A DNA stretch of 25,094 nt. It comes from a virus. This document shows positions 4,773 through 12,516 of the stretch, in pieces. How positions within the stretch are numbered: the first letter of the stretch is position 1; each line of letters begins with the position of its first letter. The notes beneath the pieces were generated by a model. It made no database searches, was not told where the DNA came from, and saw only the letters and a list, made by a program, of their open reading frames with translations. The stretch is from the IMG/VR virus record IMGVR_UViG_3300037264_000792, positions 1 through 25,094 of that record. The stretch is one strand, 5' to 3'. The position numbers were made by a program, and so were the translations under genes.

Positions 4773-7733
4773 ATGCAGTTCGTGTTCATCTGTCCTGGCA
4801 TGCCGTTCAATGGCGACTTCATTCAGCGCGGGCAATCGCTCGGCGGCTCAGAGACCGCCTGCTACTACGTCGCGCGCGAGGTGGCGCGCCTAGGGCATCG
4901 CGTGCTCCTGTTCACAAACCAGCGCGACGCCGGCGGAAAGCATGACGGAGTGGACTATGCCTGGGCCGGCCCGCAGAGCGAGGCGTTCCCAGCGGGGGAG
5001 TACGCCCAGTCGTTCGCCAGTGCCACACCGACGGACGTCCTCGTCGTGCAGCGCGCCACCGGCCTGTTCGCGGCCCCGCACGCGGCGTCGGTGGCGTTCT
5101 GGTGGCTCCATGACCTCGCTCTCGTGCGCGCGGGGCAGGCGGCCAGGGTCGATCTGTTTCAGTACGACGGTGTGCTGGCGGTCAGTGAGTGGCATCGCAG
5201 TCAGATCGCGGAGGTATGGAACCTCCCGGTTGATCGCATCGGCGTGGTGCGCAACGCCGTTGATGGAGCTCTCTACACGGGCGAGGGTCAACCGCCGCGG
5301 CGCGGCCTGCGGCTGCTATACCAGTCTAGGTTCGAGCGTGGCATCGACTACCTCGTCAGGCCGGGCGGCATCATGGATCGCCTGGCGGACAGGCGGCCGG
5401 ACGCCATCCTCACTATCTGCGGGTATGACAATCAGCCGGACCATACGCGCGGGTACTATGAGGGCGTCATGGCGCGCGTGAAGAAGATGCCGAACGCCCG
5501 CGTCATAGGGCACCTCGGCAAGGTCGAGCTGGCCAGGCTGCAGGAGTCACATGACCTGATGGTCTATCCCAGCACGTTCGAGGAGACGAGCTGCATCAGC
5601 GCCATCGAGGCGCAGTGCGCCGGCCTCCCGTTCCTCGGGTCTGCGGTCGGGGCGCTGTCGGAGACGTGCGGTGACGAAGGCGGAGCCAGGCTCCTGCCGC
5701 TGATCGAGGGTCGGGCGGACGAGGACGCCTTCGTTGAGTTCCTGGCTGGCGTCGATGGAGAGACCCTGAGCGTCATGCGAGACGGGCAGCTCGCCGCGGC
5801 CGGGCGCGTGTCGTGGGAGGCGTCGGCGCAGGAGCTCGTGCGTCTGGCCACGGAGGCCATGGAGCACCGACGTTCGAACATGTTCTCCATGATGCGCACG
5901 ATGCTCGACAGGTCGGACACGATGCTGGCGCGGCAGTTCGCGCGCACGGTCAGCTCAACACCAGACGTTCATGGTTGCCTGCCCGAGATAGCAGAGCTTG
6001 ATGCTGCGTATTCCTTCGTGAAGGATCCAGCCGCGCACTATGACAGCGACGAGGCCGTGGCTGACATCGAGCGCGGCGGGCTGGACGTCACGCAGAGTCT
6101 GCGGTTCATGGAAACCTCCAGGCAGATCATGAAGGGCAGGCCGAGCAATCTGCTGGACTACGGCTGCCAGAAGGGACACTATCTTTGGTCGCTGGTCATG
6201 GGCAGCGAGCGGACCGGGCTGCGCTACACGGGCATTGACGTATCACCGCGCGTCATTGACTGGGCGCGCAAGAACTGCCGGCCGGTCGGCGCAGAGATCA
6301 GGTTTGAGGTTGGTGACGTCATGCAGCCGGACTTTGATTACAATAAGTACGGCAAGTTCGACGCGCTGCTGCTGGGTGAGGTGCTGGAGCACGTCGAATC
6401 GCCCGAGCTGCTCATGCAGAGGCTCGCGCCGCTCCTGATGGACGGCTGCCACGTGGTCATCACGACGCCCTACGGAGACTGGGAGGGCAAGGACTACGCG
6501 CGCAACCCGCGCGCGCCCAGATACCATCTTCACCACTTCGAGCGCGCGGACATGGAGGATTTGTTCGGCGGGCAGGAGGAGTTCCTAGTAGTCGCGGTGC
6601 CGGCCGGGCGCAGCGATCGCAGTCCGCTGGGCTCGCTGGTCACATCATTCGTGTATCGTGAGACCGCCGGGATCGTCAAGTCGCTGGACTGGTATCGCAA
6701 GATGTCGGTCATGGTGCCCAGGCAGACGCTCAGCTACTGCGCCATCGTGCGAAACGCGGAGCACGTCATACTGCGCAGCCTCATGTCGGTCAACCTGGTC
6801 GCCGATGAGTTCATCGTGGCGCTGGACAAGTCCACGACGGACGGGACGCGCGCGATCCTGGAGAGATTCCACGATCAGCACGCCGGGTACAGGCGCTTTG
6901 AAATCATTGATGCCGAATCTCCGTTGAACATCGGGTTCGATGAGGCGCGCAATCGGACGGTCGACCTGGCCCGCGGAGACTGGGTGCTGTGGCTGGACGC
7001 CGACGAGGAGCTGACCCACGCTGAGCGGGCGTTTCGGTACTTGCGCGGGAGCGTGTTCGATGGATACGGGGTCGCCCAGCACCACATGAGCGCCGATCCG
7101 GTGGGGGTGCTCACCACGGACTGGCCGGTCAGGATCTTTAGGCGCGCCCCGTACCTCAGGTTCAGCGGTGTGGTCCACGAGCACCCGGATGACACGGAGC
7201 GGCCGAACAGCGGCCCGCGCGCGCCCGCGCAGGTGATCGACGTCAACATCATGCACCACGGCTACACGACGGAGGAGGTGCGCCGCAGTAGGTTCCAGCG
7301 CAACCTTCCACTCATTCGCCGTGACAGGGCTCAGAATCCGAGGCGGCTTCTCGGCAAGATGCTCTGGCTGCGAGACCTGGCCCACGTCTGTATGTTCGGA
7401 CTGGAGCAGACGCGGGGGATGGTCACGGAGGAGATGCTGGCCACGGCTAAGGAGGGTATCGAGCTGTGGGAGGATCTGCTGCGTGAGTCCGAGAAGTCTC
7501 AGATGGCGGCCAGGATGCTGCGAGACGGGCTAGAGTTCTACAGCACCTTGGTTGGGGTGCTTGGTAGCGGCTTCGAATTTCAGGTGCAGATGCACGCTGC
7601 ACGTGATGCGCCGGCCAAGCTGGACGCCGGGCAGAAGAGAATGGGCAGGTTCCTCAATCGCGAACACCTGAACGGATACCTGCGAACGTGCGTCGATGAG
7701 CAGGTTCAGCCCATCGTGAGCAGGTATTTCTAA
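4773..7733 (+). CDS. Trifunctional fusion: GT4 glycosyltransferase - SAM methyltransferase - GT2 glycosyltransferase
   Basis: 986 residues, ATG 4773 with GGGAGA at 4760-4765. Residues 1 to about 400 are a GT-B, family-4-like glycosyltransferase: an N-terminal LGGSETACYYVAREVARLGH block, VSEWHRSQI, RNAVDG at the linker, and the EX7E donor-binding motif E271-E279 in EETSCISAIEAQ. Residues about 440-640 are a class I methyltransferase with LLDYGCQKGH (motif I, D462-H469), TGIDVS and EVLEHVESP (536-544). Residues about 650-860 are a GT-A, family-2 glycosyltransferase: CAIVRNAEHVILRSL, DKSTTDGTRAIL and the metal-binding DADEE at 742-746. The last 120 residues are helical. All three active-site signatures look intact. 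Such enzymes transfer sugars from activated donors and methylate the product. Lying inside the structural operon, it may decorate virion proteins. Alternatives are host surface glycan or phage DNA modification. Confidence 0.88.
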   Translation: MQFVFICPGMPFNGDFIQRGQSLGGSETACYYVAREVARLGHRVLLFTNQRDAGGKHDGVDYAWAGPQSEAFPAGEYAQSFASATPTDVLVVQRATGLFAAPHAASVAFWWLHDLALVRAGQAARVDLFQYDGVLAVSEWHRSQIAEVWNLPVDRIGVVRNAVDGALYTGEGQPPRRGLRLLYQSRFERGIDYLVRPGGIMDRLADRRPDAILTICGYDNQPDHTRGYYEGVMARVKKMPNARVIGHLGKVELARLQESHDLMVYPSTFEETSCISAIEAQCAGLPFLGSAVGALSETCGDEGGARLLPLIEGRADEDAFVEFLAGVDGETLSVMRDGQLAAAGRVSWEASAQELVRLATEAMEHRRSNMFSMMRTMLDRSDTMLARQFARTVSSTPDVHGCLPEIAELDAAYSFVKDPAAHYDSDEAVADIERGGLDVTQSLRFMETSRQIMKGRPSNLLDYGCQKGHYLWSLVMGSERTGLRYTGIDVSPRVIDWARKNCRPVGAEIRFEVGDVMQPDFDYNKYGKFDALLLGEVLEHVESPELLMQRLAPLLMDGCHVVITTPYGDWEGKDYARNPRAPRYHLHHFERADMEDLFGGQEEFLVVAVPAGRSDRSPLGSLVTSFVYRETAGIVKSLDWYRKMSVMVPRQTLSYCAIVRNAEHVILRSLMSVNLVADEFIVALDKSTTDGTRAILERFHDQHAGYRRFEIIDAESPLNIGFDEARNRTVDLARGDWVLWLDADEELTHAERAFRYLRGSVFDGYGVAQHHMSADPVGVLTTDWPVRIFRRAPYLRFSGVVHEHPDDTERPNSGPRAPAQVIDVNIMHHGYTTEEVRRSRFQRNLPLIRRDRAQNPRRLLGKMLWLRDLAHVCMFGLEQTRGMVTEEMLATAKEGIELWEDLLRESEKSQMAARMLRDGLEFYSTLVGVLGSGFEFQVQMHAARDAPAKLDAGQKRMGRFLNREHLNGYLRTCVDEQVQPIVSRYF

Positions 7734-7750
7734 CACAGGAGTAACAGACC

Positions 7751-8197
7751 GTGTCATCCATGACGAACGCACTTGAGACTAACCTGGGACTTTTGATCTT
7801 CCAGAACGCGGACCTTGCCAACGTCGGCGACGCGGCGGGCCTGCAGAACTCCGCGGCGGCGGGCAGTACGCAGCTCGCCCTCGCCACGTCGGCACTGACA
7901 GACGCGGATACGCTGCTCACGGCGACGGAGGTCGCGTACACGGGCTACGCGCGACCGCTCCAGGCTCGCAACGCCACGGACTGGACGAGTAGCGCGGATA
8001 CGATCAGCAACGGCACGCTGGAACAGTTCGGCGAGATGACGGCGGGCGGACCGGACACGGTGGTCCACGTCGGCCTTGGGCTGCTGGGATCGGGCAACCA
8101 GCTCGATCTTCATCAGGACCTCGCGGCCGATCTCGTCATCAACAACGGCGTCAATCCGCAGTTCGCCATCGGCGCGCTGGACTGGGTGTTCGCATAA
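7751..8197 (+). CDS. Phage tail-fibre-like/virion structural protein
   Basis: 148 residues. GTG start at 7751 with AGGAG at 7737-7741. The layout is N-terminal ALETNLGLLIFQNADLANVG, then DAAGLQNSAAAGSTQLALAT, a TEVAYTGYARPLQARN block, and a beta-rich C-terminus ending NNGVNPQFAIGALDWVFA. This is the pattern of a common small phage protein (short helix that contacts the virion, AAYTGYAR strand, C-terminal beta sandwich) often annotated as tail fibre or structural protein. It likely forms a small virion appendage. The assignment is from recollection of the family pattern, and the attachment site, head or tail, is unknown. Confidence 0.65.
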   Translation: MSSMTNALETNLGLLIFQNADLANVGDAAGLQNSAAAGSTQLALATSALTDADTLLTATEVAYTGYARPLQARNATDWTSSADTISNGTLEQFGEMTAGGPDTVVHVGLGLLGSGNQLDLHQDLAADLVINNGVNPQFAIGALDWVFA

Positions 8198-8209
8198 GGG
8201 AGAATGAAC

Positions 8210-8584
8210 ATGGCAAACGACATGGTTACCGGAAAGAAGAGGAACATCGGGCTGCTTGGTCGAGAGTTACGGCAGTTCAGGAAGATCAAGCTTCTTTCGT
8301 CAAACGTCGAGATGAGGGTCGACCCGTCGCGGTGGATCCAGATCGCTGGCTCGAAGGAGTTCGACGCAACGAGCACGCGGTTCTTGCGTGTGTCGCGACA
8401 TAAGACCGAGGCCAACAGGTTCCTCGTGCACGGTATGCGATCGACGCTGAGGGGGAAGACGGCCGAGGTCGACGCTGAGGTGTACGAGCTCGCCGCCGCC
8501 GCGGAGGTGCTGCCGTCCGTGATCGCGCAGGTGGCCGAGCACTGCGGCGTCGAGTCGCTCGTCGCGCAGGTCAAGCTCCCGTGA
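8210..8584 (+). CDS. Hypothetical phage protein
   Basis: 124 residues from ATG 8210, six bases after GGGAGA (8198-8203). The ATG at 8204 abuts that signal. It is basic at the N-terminus (TGKKRNIGLLGRELRQFRK), followed by mixed alpha/beta sequence with RWIQIAGSKEF and a strand pair RFLRVSRHKTEANRFLVHG. It ends in an Ala-rich helix EVYELAAAAEVLPSVIAQV. No membrane segment, signal peptide or recognised catalytic motif. The stop overlaps the next GTG start by four bases, suggesting translational coupling with that gene. I do not recognise the family. Confidence 0.65.
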   Translation: MANDMVTGKKRNIGLLGRELRQFRKIKLLSSNVEMRVDPSRWIQIAGSKEFDATSTRFLRVSRHKTEANRFLVHGMRSTLRGKTAEVDAEVYELAAAAEVLPSVIAQVAEHCGVESLVAQVKLP

Positions 8585-8901
8585 GCCTGCGTCAGCGCGT
8601 CATCGCGGCCATCCGCGCGCCCAAGCACATCGGCGAGCGGCTGCTCGCCGGGACGCCGTTCGCGGTTGATGTGCGCGGCGTCAAGGTGGTGTTCACGCTC
8701 GGTAGTCGGCACATCGAGCTTGACTACGACGACGCGCTCAGCATCGGGCTGCTGCTCTTCAAGGGCGGCAAGATCGCGAAGTTCAACGCCGGCGACACGT
8801 CGCGGCGTCTGATGGGGTTCGCTGACCTCACCGACGCTAACGTGGACGAGGCCGTCGAGCAGATGCGTCGAGACAGAACTGCTGCGTTCGTGAGGAGATA
8901 A
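8581..8901 (+). CDS. Hypothetical phage protein, coupled to the preceding gene
   Basis: 106 residues. A GTG start overlaps the previous stop as GTGA. The sequence has a basic N-terminal helix (SLRQRVIAAIRAPKHIGERL), a beta hairpin (FAVDVRGVKVVFTLGSRHIELDYDD), a short hydrophobic helix (ALSIGLLLFKGGKIAKF) and a C-terminal charged helix (DEAVEQMRRDRTAAFVRR). The hydrophobic part is too short and interrupted to be a sure membrane helix. No family recognised. Coupling with the upstream gene suggests that the two products act together. Confidence 0.65.
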   Translation: MSLRQRVIAAIRAPKHIGERLLAGTPFAVDVRGVKVVFTLGSRHIELDYDDALSIGLLLFKGGKIAKFNAGDTSRRLMGFADLTDANVDEAVEQMRRDRTAAFVRR

Positions 8902-8905
8902 TTCT

Positions 8906-9472
8906 ATGCCACGCCCCTACGCCCTGACCGTCATTAATCAGCAGGTCATCGGCACCGCGCTCGCGAACAGCACGACGCGGACCAACCTGCTGCCGACAAA
9001 CTCGAAGTACATCATGGCGCCGAACTGGGACATCGGCTTCGGCACGCAGATGCACATTCGCGCTGGCGGGCGCATCTCGAACATCGTCACGGCTCCAGGC
9101 ACGCTGACGCTCGATCTTGGGTTCGGCTCGGTCGTCGTGTGGAACGGCGGCGCGATGGCGCTGAACGTCGTCGCCAAGACGGACGTGACGTGGGACTTGG
9201 ACCTGATTCTCAGGTGCAGTGTGTTCGCCACTGGCGTCAACTCGAAGATGTACGGCCGCGGCAAGTGGACCTCGGAATCGGTCATCGGCTCGCCGCTCGT
9301 CTCGGTCGGCGGCGTCGGTGTGTTCAACCTGCCGGTGACGTCGCCGACGGACGGTACGTCATTCGACAACAGCCTGACGACTAACGACGTCGGTCTGTAC
9401 GCCACGTGGCAGACGGCGAACGCGGGCAACAGCATCCGCTGCGACGACTTCTCGCTTGAGCTGAAGAACTAG
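8906..9472 (+). CDS. Virion-associated beta-sandwich protein
   Basis: 188 residues, ATG 8906 with GAGGAGA at 8892-8898. The protein is almost entirely beta-strand in pattern. It includes GTALANSTTRTNLLPTNSKY, MHIRAGGRISNIVTAPGTLT, a GRGKWTSESVIGS block and a C-terminus NAGNSIRCDDFSLELKN. I recall this LANSTT ... RAGGRISN ... TLTLDxxFG pattern from small structural proteins of many tailed phages, where it behaves like a fibre or head-surface domain. The C-terminal half of the protein at 10303-11283 has the same strand order (GRILTVRIGGNLL...GTPTVRLEI...GG), so the two share a domain. Role at head or tail is undecided. Confidence 0.65.
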   Translation: MPRPYALTVINQQVIGTALANSTTRTNLLPTNSKYIMAPNWDIGFGTQMHIRAGGRISNIVTAPGTLTLDLGFGSVVVWNGGAMALNVVAKTDVTWDLDLILRCSVFATGVNSKMYGRGKWTSESVIGSPLVSVGGVGVFNLPVTSPTDGTSFDNSLTTNDVGLYATWQTANAGNSIRCDDFSLELKN

Positions 9473-9481
9473 GCAAATGTC

Positions 9482-9609
9482 ATGGCGCAGACGAGTATCG
9501 CGCGACATGGGTAGACACGCAGGACCGTGCGAGCTCGCCGGCAGAGGCGCAGATATCGGTGCCGATCTCGGGGCCGAACGCTGGGACTATCACGCTGTCG
9601 ATCATCTAG
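9482..9609 (+). pseudogene. Small frameshifted gene or C-terminal remnant of a virion protein
   Basis: No open gene is present, yet one frame reads like real protein: DEYRATWVDTQDRASSPAEA, then QISVPISGPNAGTITLSII and a TAG at 9607. That frame has no ATG or GTG before the late GTG at about 9565. An ATG at 9482 (MAQTSIARHG, then stop) lies one frame away and just before the conserved-looking part. Adding one base near 9487-9489 would join them as a protein of about 42 residues starting MAxDEYRATW. So this is either a frameshift mutation, a sequencing error, or the tail of a gene replaced by recombination. The following gene is in the same frame, six bases beyond this stop. Confidence 0.4.
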
Positions 9610-9612
9610 CTA

Positions 9613-10302
9613 GTGGCCGCTGAACTAACAGGCACTCCGACTGCGATAACTTGGGCCGCCGGGGCTGATCCGGCCGGACAGTCCATCACGATCCCTGGTG
9701 ATGCAACAGCCGTTTACATGTTTTGGGCTTATTTCGATCCGGCAGATGGCAACGGCCTAGCGTCTGCCACGCTGAATGGTCTCAGCCCTGCTCAAACTTT
9801 TGAGCTTGCCACCGGCACTCCGACCGACGCGACGGCAACGGGTGTGGCGGTGTGGTACTTACCAAGTACCGGCTCGCAAACGCTTGACGTGGCGTGGGAT
9901 AGTACGCCCACCGAGGGACCGACCTGCATAGTGGCGTATGTCAAGGGCGGCAACACCACCGCATGGCGCGATGCCGACGCCGACCACGATGAAACGACGA
10001 ACGCAGTCACCGTTACACTTACCACTGTCGCTGGCGATCTAGTAATCAAGTTCGATCAGAGATTCCATGACAGCACTCCTCCGAGTACATCTGCCGGTTG
10101 GACCAGCGCCCAAACTCATGATGGCGACGCCGAAGTGTCTAGGCTTAGCTACATTTCGGCTGCTGGAGCGACTCAAGGCTGCGATTCAGAGGATGAGAAC
10201 TACAGCTCCATCGTCGCTATTTCCATCCCAGCGGCTGCTGGTGGCGGTGGCCAGTGGGGCCGCGATCAGGGTTACTTCTACAGCCGGCCGGGGAGAGTGT
10301 AG
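9613..10302 (+). CDS. Probable beta-rich phage surface protein, less GC-rich than neighbours
   Basis: 229 residues from GTG 9613. No clear ribosome-binding site is seen, so the start is uncertain. The first recognisable strand begins near ELTGTPTAITWAAG, close to this start. The sequence is Thr/Ala/Ser-rich with many predicted strands (VYMFWAYFDPADG, GVAVWYLPSTGSQTLDVAWD, CIVAYVKGGNTTAWRDADAD) and ends with a Gly-rich tail (AAAGGGGQWGRDQGYFYSRP). The fold pattern resembles jelly-roll or concanavalin-like modules seen in phage appendages and carbohydrate-binding proteins, but I cannot name a family. Codon use is visibly more AT-rich than flanking genes, which points to separate acquisition. 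Its stop abuts the next GTG. Confidence 0.6.
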   Translation: MAAELTGTPTAITWAAGADPAGQSITIPGDATAVYMFWAYFDPADGNGLASATLNGLSPAQTFELATGTPTDATATGVAVWYLPSTGSQTLDVAWDSTPTEGPTCIVAYVKGGNTTAWRDADADHDETTNAVTVTLTTVAGDLVIKFDQRFHDSTPPSTSAGWTSAQTHDGDAEVSRLSYISAAGATQGCDSEDENYSSIVAISIPAAAGGGGQWGRDQGYFYSRPGRV

Positions 10303-11283
10303 GTGTGGTCGTTACCTGATACTGGCGAGGGCGACAGCACGTTGCAGGCGGTGCTCTTTCAAGAATACCTCGACGCGCTCGTCGCCGGCATGTCCGGCAT
10401 TGACTGCGTTCTGTCCGGGCTCGCGGTGACGGGCGGCGCCGACATGACGCCGGCCGTCGCGAAGGGCTCAGTGCTCAGCAATCGCGTGATGTTCGCCGTC
10501 GCTGCGGCCGACGTCACGATCTCGGCGGCCGATGGCACGAATCCTCGTCTCGACCTGATCGTCGTCAACAGTTCCGGGGCGCTCGCCGTCAGAACGGGCA
10601 CGGCGGCGGCATACGTCGAGGGCGTGAGCGGCCCGAAGCCGCCAGCACGCAGTGCGAACGACGTCATCATCGCCGTCGTCTACGTGCCGGCCGCCGATAC
10701 GACGATCGGCACGTCGCAGATCGTCGACCTGCGCGTGCAGCCGAACTTCCCGGTAGTCATCCACAAGGTGACGACGGTTCGCACGGTCAACACCACGGCG
10801 GCGCAGATCAGCTTTTGGGCGACGCCGCCCGTGATCCCGAACGGGCTGTTACTCGCTGGCCGCATCCTGACAGTTCGGATCGGCGGGAACCTCCTGATCA
10901 ACAGCGGTACGCCGACGGTGCGCCTCGAGATCGTGTACGGCGGCACGACCATATACTCGTTTATCAGCGCGGCGTCGGTCGCTGACGCCGATCGTGCTGC
11001 GTACGTCCTGGAGTTTGATCTCGTCGCGCAGGGAAACGCGGACCAGGCGCTGGCTGGTACGTTCATGCTCGGCGACATCGTGGCCGCGCGGCCGACGCCG
11101 ACGACTGGCATCGGTGGCTGGCAGGTGAACACCGCTACGGCGGAAGCCCCGCCCGCGATCGCAGGATCGGCCGCGGTCGACTCCGACGCGGCCAACAGAA
11201 CGCTCGACGCGTTCATCACGATCTCGACATCGAACGTGGCGAATGAGCTGGTCGTCGAGTACGCCTACCTAGAGCTGCGCTGA
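10303..11283 (+). CDS. Tail/head fibre-like structural protein with two domains
   Basis: 326 residues. GTG 10303 directly follows the previous TAG and has GGGAGAG at 10291-10297. Residues 1 to about 145 match a widespread phage virion domain pattern: an N-terminal helix (LQAVLFQEYLDALVAGMSG) followed by strands SVLSNRVMFAVAAADVTISA, NPRLDLIVVNSSGALAVRTG and NDVIIAVVYVPAADTTIG. This domain usually attaches fibres or baseplate-type proteins. The C-terminal part (about 165-326) is a beta sandwich with GRILTVRIGGNLLINSGTPT and a final ELVVEYAYLELR, parallel to the protein at 8906-9472. The likely role is a virion appendage, possibly receptor- or glycan-binding. Specific location on the particle is inferred only from context. 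Confidence 0.68.
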   Translation: MWSLPDTGEGDSTLQAVLFQEYLDALVAGMSGIDCVLSGLAVTGGADMTPAVAKGSVLSNRVMFAVAAADVTISAADGTNPRLDLIVVNSSGALAVRTGTAAAYVEGVSGPKPPARSANDVIIAVVYVPAADTTIGTSQIVDLRVQPNFPVVIHKVTTVRTVNTTAAQISFWATPPVIPNGLLLAGRILTVRIGGNLLINSGTPTVRLEIVYGGTTIYSFISAASVADADRAAYVLEFDLVAQGNADQALAGTFMLGDIVAARPTPTTGIGGWQVNTATAEAPPAIAGSAAVDSDAANRTLDAFITISTSNVANELVVEYAYLELR

Positions 11284-11284
11284 C

Positions 11285-12505
11285 ATGGCACTGCGCGTAG
11301 GCATAGGGCGCGTCGGGATCGGGACGGTCGGCCACGCCGGGCCCGCGGCCGCACCGCCGGTCTATCCGGTCTTCATCCTCCGCGATCACCTGCCGGAGTT
11401 AAGCCCGACTGAGCTATTCTATCCGGAGCTACTGGCTCGACGTCACATTGTCTCTGTTTCGGCCGGCGTCATCAACGATATGGTTGCGTCCGGGCTGCTA
11501 TCCATCTCCGGTGCGGCGGACTTGGACGCCATTGGGCAGCTCCTGGCTTCTGGGCTCTTGTCTGTAACTGGCGCGGCGGACTTGGACGCGCGTGGCCGTC
11601 TGGACGCGCTCGGGGTGCTGTCGATATCTGGTGCGGCAGACCTGGACGCGGCGGGGCAACTCGTGGCGGCTGGCGCTCTGATCATCGTAGGTGCGGCGGA
11701 CCTGGACGCCATCGGGCGAGTGCTCGCGGTCGGCAGCCTATCGATCACCGGTGCTGCGGACCTTGATGCGCCGGGCCGACTGGATGCGCTAGGCGCGCTG
11801 TCCATCAACGGTGTCGCTGACCTTGATGCCGTCGGGCGAATGCTGGCCGTGGGGGCGCTCGTTATCTCCGGAGTGGCCGACCTTACTTCTGGCAGCACGG
11901 TAGACCTGTCAGCCTCAGGCTCGCTGGCGATAACGGGGAGCGCAGATCTAGACGCCGTCGGCAGAGTAACGGCAGCCGGCAACCTAACCATCGTCGGCGC
12001 GGCGGATTTGGATGCGCGCGGCCGTCTGGACGCACTCGGGGCACTGTCGATCTCGGGGACAGCGGACCTCGACGCCATCGGTCGTCTGGTCGCTGCTGGC
12101 GCACTCGTGATAGACGGCTCCGCCGTGCTCACTAGCGTAGACATGAATGCTAACGGTAGCCTGTCGATCTCCGGGGTCGCCGAACTGGATGCCGTCGGTC
12201 GACTGGTCGCGGCCGGCGCGCTGACAGTGACGGGAGCGGCGGACCTAGACGCGGTCGGCAGACTGGAGGCGTCAGGGGCGTTGGTCATCGCTGGTGTCGC
12301 GGACCTGAACGCAGTGGGGCGACTGGAGGCGGCGGGTCTTCTCCAGATCGTCGGCAGCGCTGAGATTATCGACGGCAACGCCATCAAGTACGTGGTCGCC
12401 ATCGTGGTCGGTGCCGAGATGCTGCGGGTGATCACCGGAGCTCAGAGCTTGACGGTCGTCGACACTGAAGTGAAGAGCCCCATAGAGACTGACACGGTGC
12501 ACTAG
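11285..12505 (+). CDS. Repeat protein of about fifteen 20-residue units (predicted beta-solenoid)
   Basis: 406 residues, ATG 11285 one base after the previous stop. Residues 1-67 are a unique N-terminus, starting MALRVGIGRVGIGTVG, with a Pro-rich segment. Residues 68 to about 361 are tandem 20-residue units with consensus AxGALSIxGAADLDAxGRLx: fourteen complete units plus one partial. Units 7 and 11 vary in length (22 and 19 residues) and lack the DAxGR part. The alternating LxIxG and ADLDA pattern suggests two short strands per unit, as in a beta-solenoid or beta-roll. The last 40 residues are unique (VVAIVVGAEMLRVITGAQSL). Low-complexity Ala/Gly/Leu repeats of this style occur in phage structural proteins. 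A rod-like appendage is my inference; many units carry Ser/Thr in the LSI/LTI strand. Confidence 0.72.
   Translation: MALRVGIGRVGIGTVGHAGPAAAPPVYPVFILRDHLPELSPTELFYPELLARRHIVSVSAGVINDMVASGLLSISGAADLDAIGQLLASGLLSVTGAADLDARGRLDALGVLSISGAADLDAAGQLVAAGALIIVGAADLDAIGRVLAVGSLSITGAADLDAPGRLDALGALSINGVADLDAVGRMLAVGALVISGVADLTSGSTVDLSASGSLAITGSADLDAVGRVTAAGNLTIVGAADLDARGRLDALGALSISGTADLDAIGRLVAAGALVIDGSAVLTSVDMNANGSLSISGVAELDAVGRLVAAGALTVTGAADLDAVGRLEASGALVIAGVADLNAVGRLEAAGLLQIVGSAEIIDGNAIKYVVAIVVGAEMLRVITGAQSLTVVDTEVKSPIETDTVH
11486..12367 (+). repeat. Coding tandem repeat, 60-bp period
   Basis: The 20-residue units are encoded by a 60-bp repeat. Segments such as gcggacttggacgc recur once every 60 bases (for example about 11516, 11576, 11636 and 11696). 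Units 5-8 and 9-12 match best as blocks of four: each block starts with a unit ending in GRLD, its third unit loses the DAxGR part after ADLTS/AVLTS, and its fourth is ASGSL/ANGSL. This implies past duplication of a 240-bp block as well as of single units. Confidence 0.75.
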
Positions 12506-12516
12506 CGGAGAAGAAT

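Noticed and set aside
11486-12367. Regular 60-bp repeats considered as a CRISPR-like or non-coding array
   Set aside because: The repeats stay in one open frame, vary at synonymous positions and have no unique spacers, so they are coding repeats.
11443-12435. Minus-strand open frame of about 330 codons across the 60-bp repeats
   Set aside because: Its repeats (SRPTASRSAAP-like) are the mirror of the + strand repeat; codon bias and operon direction support the + strand only.
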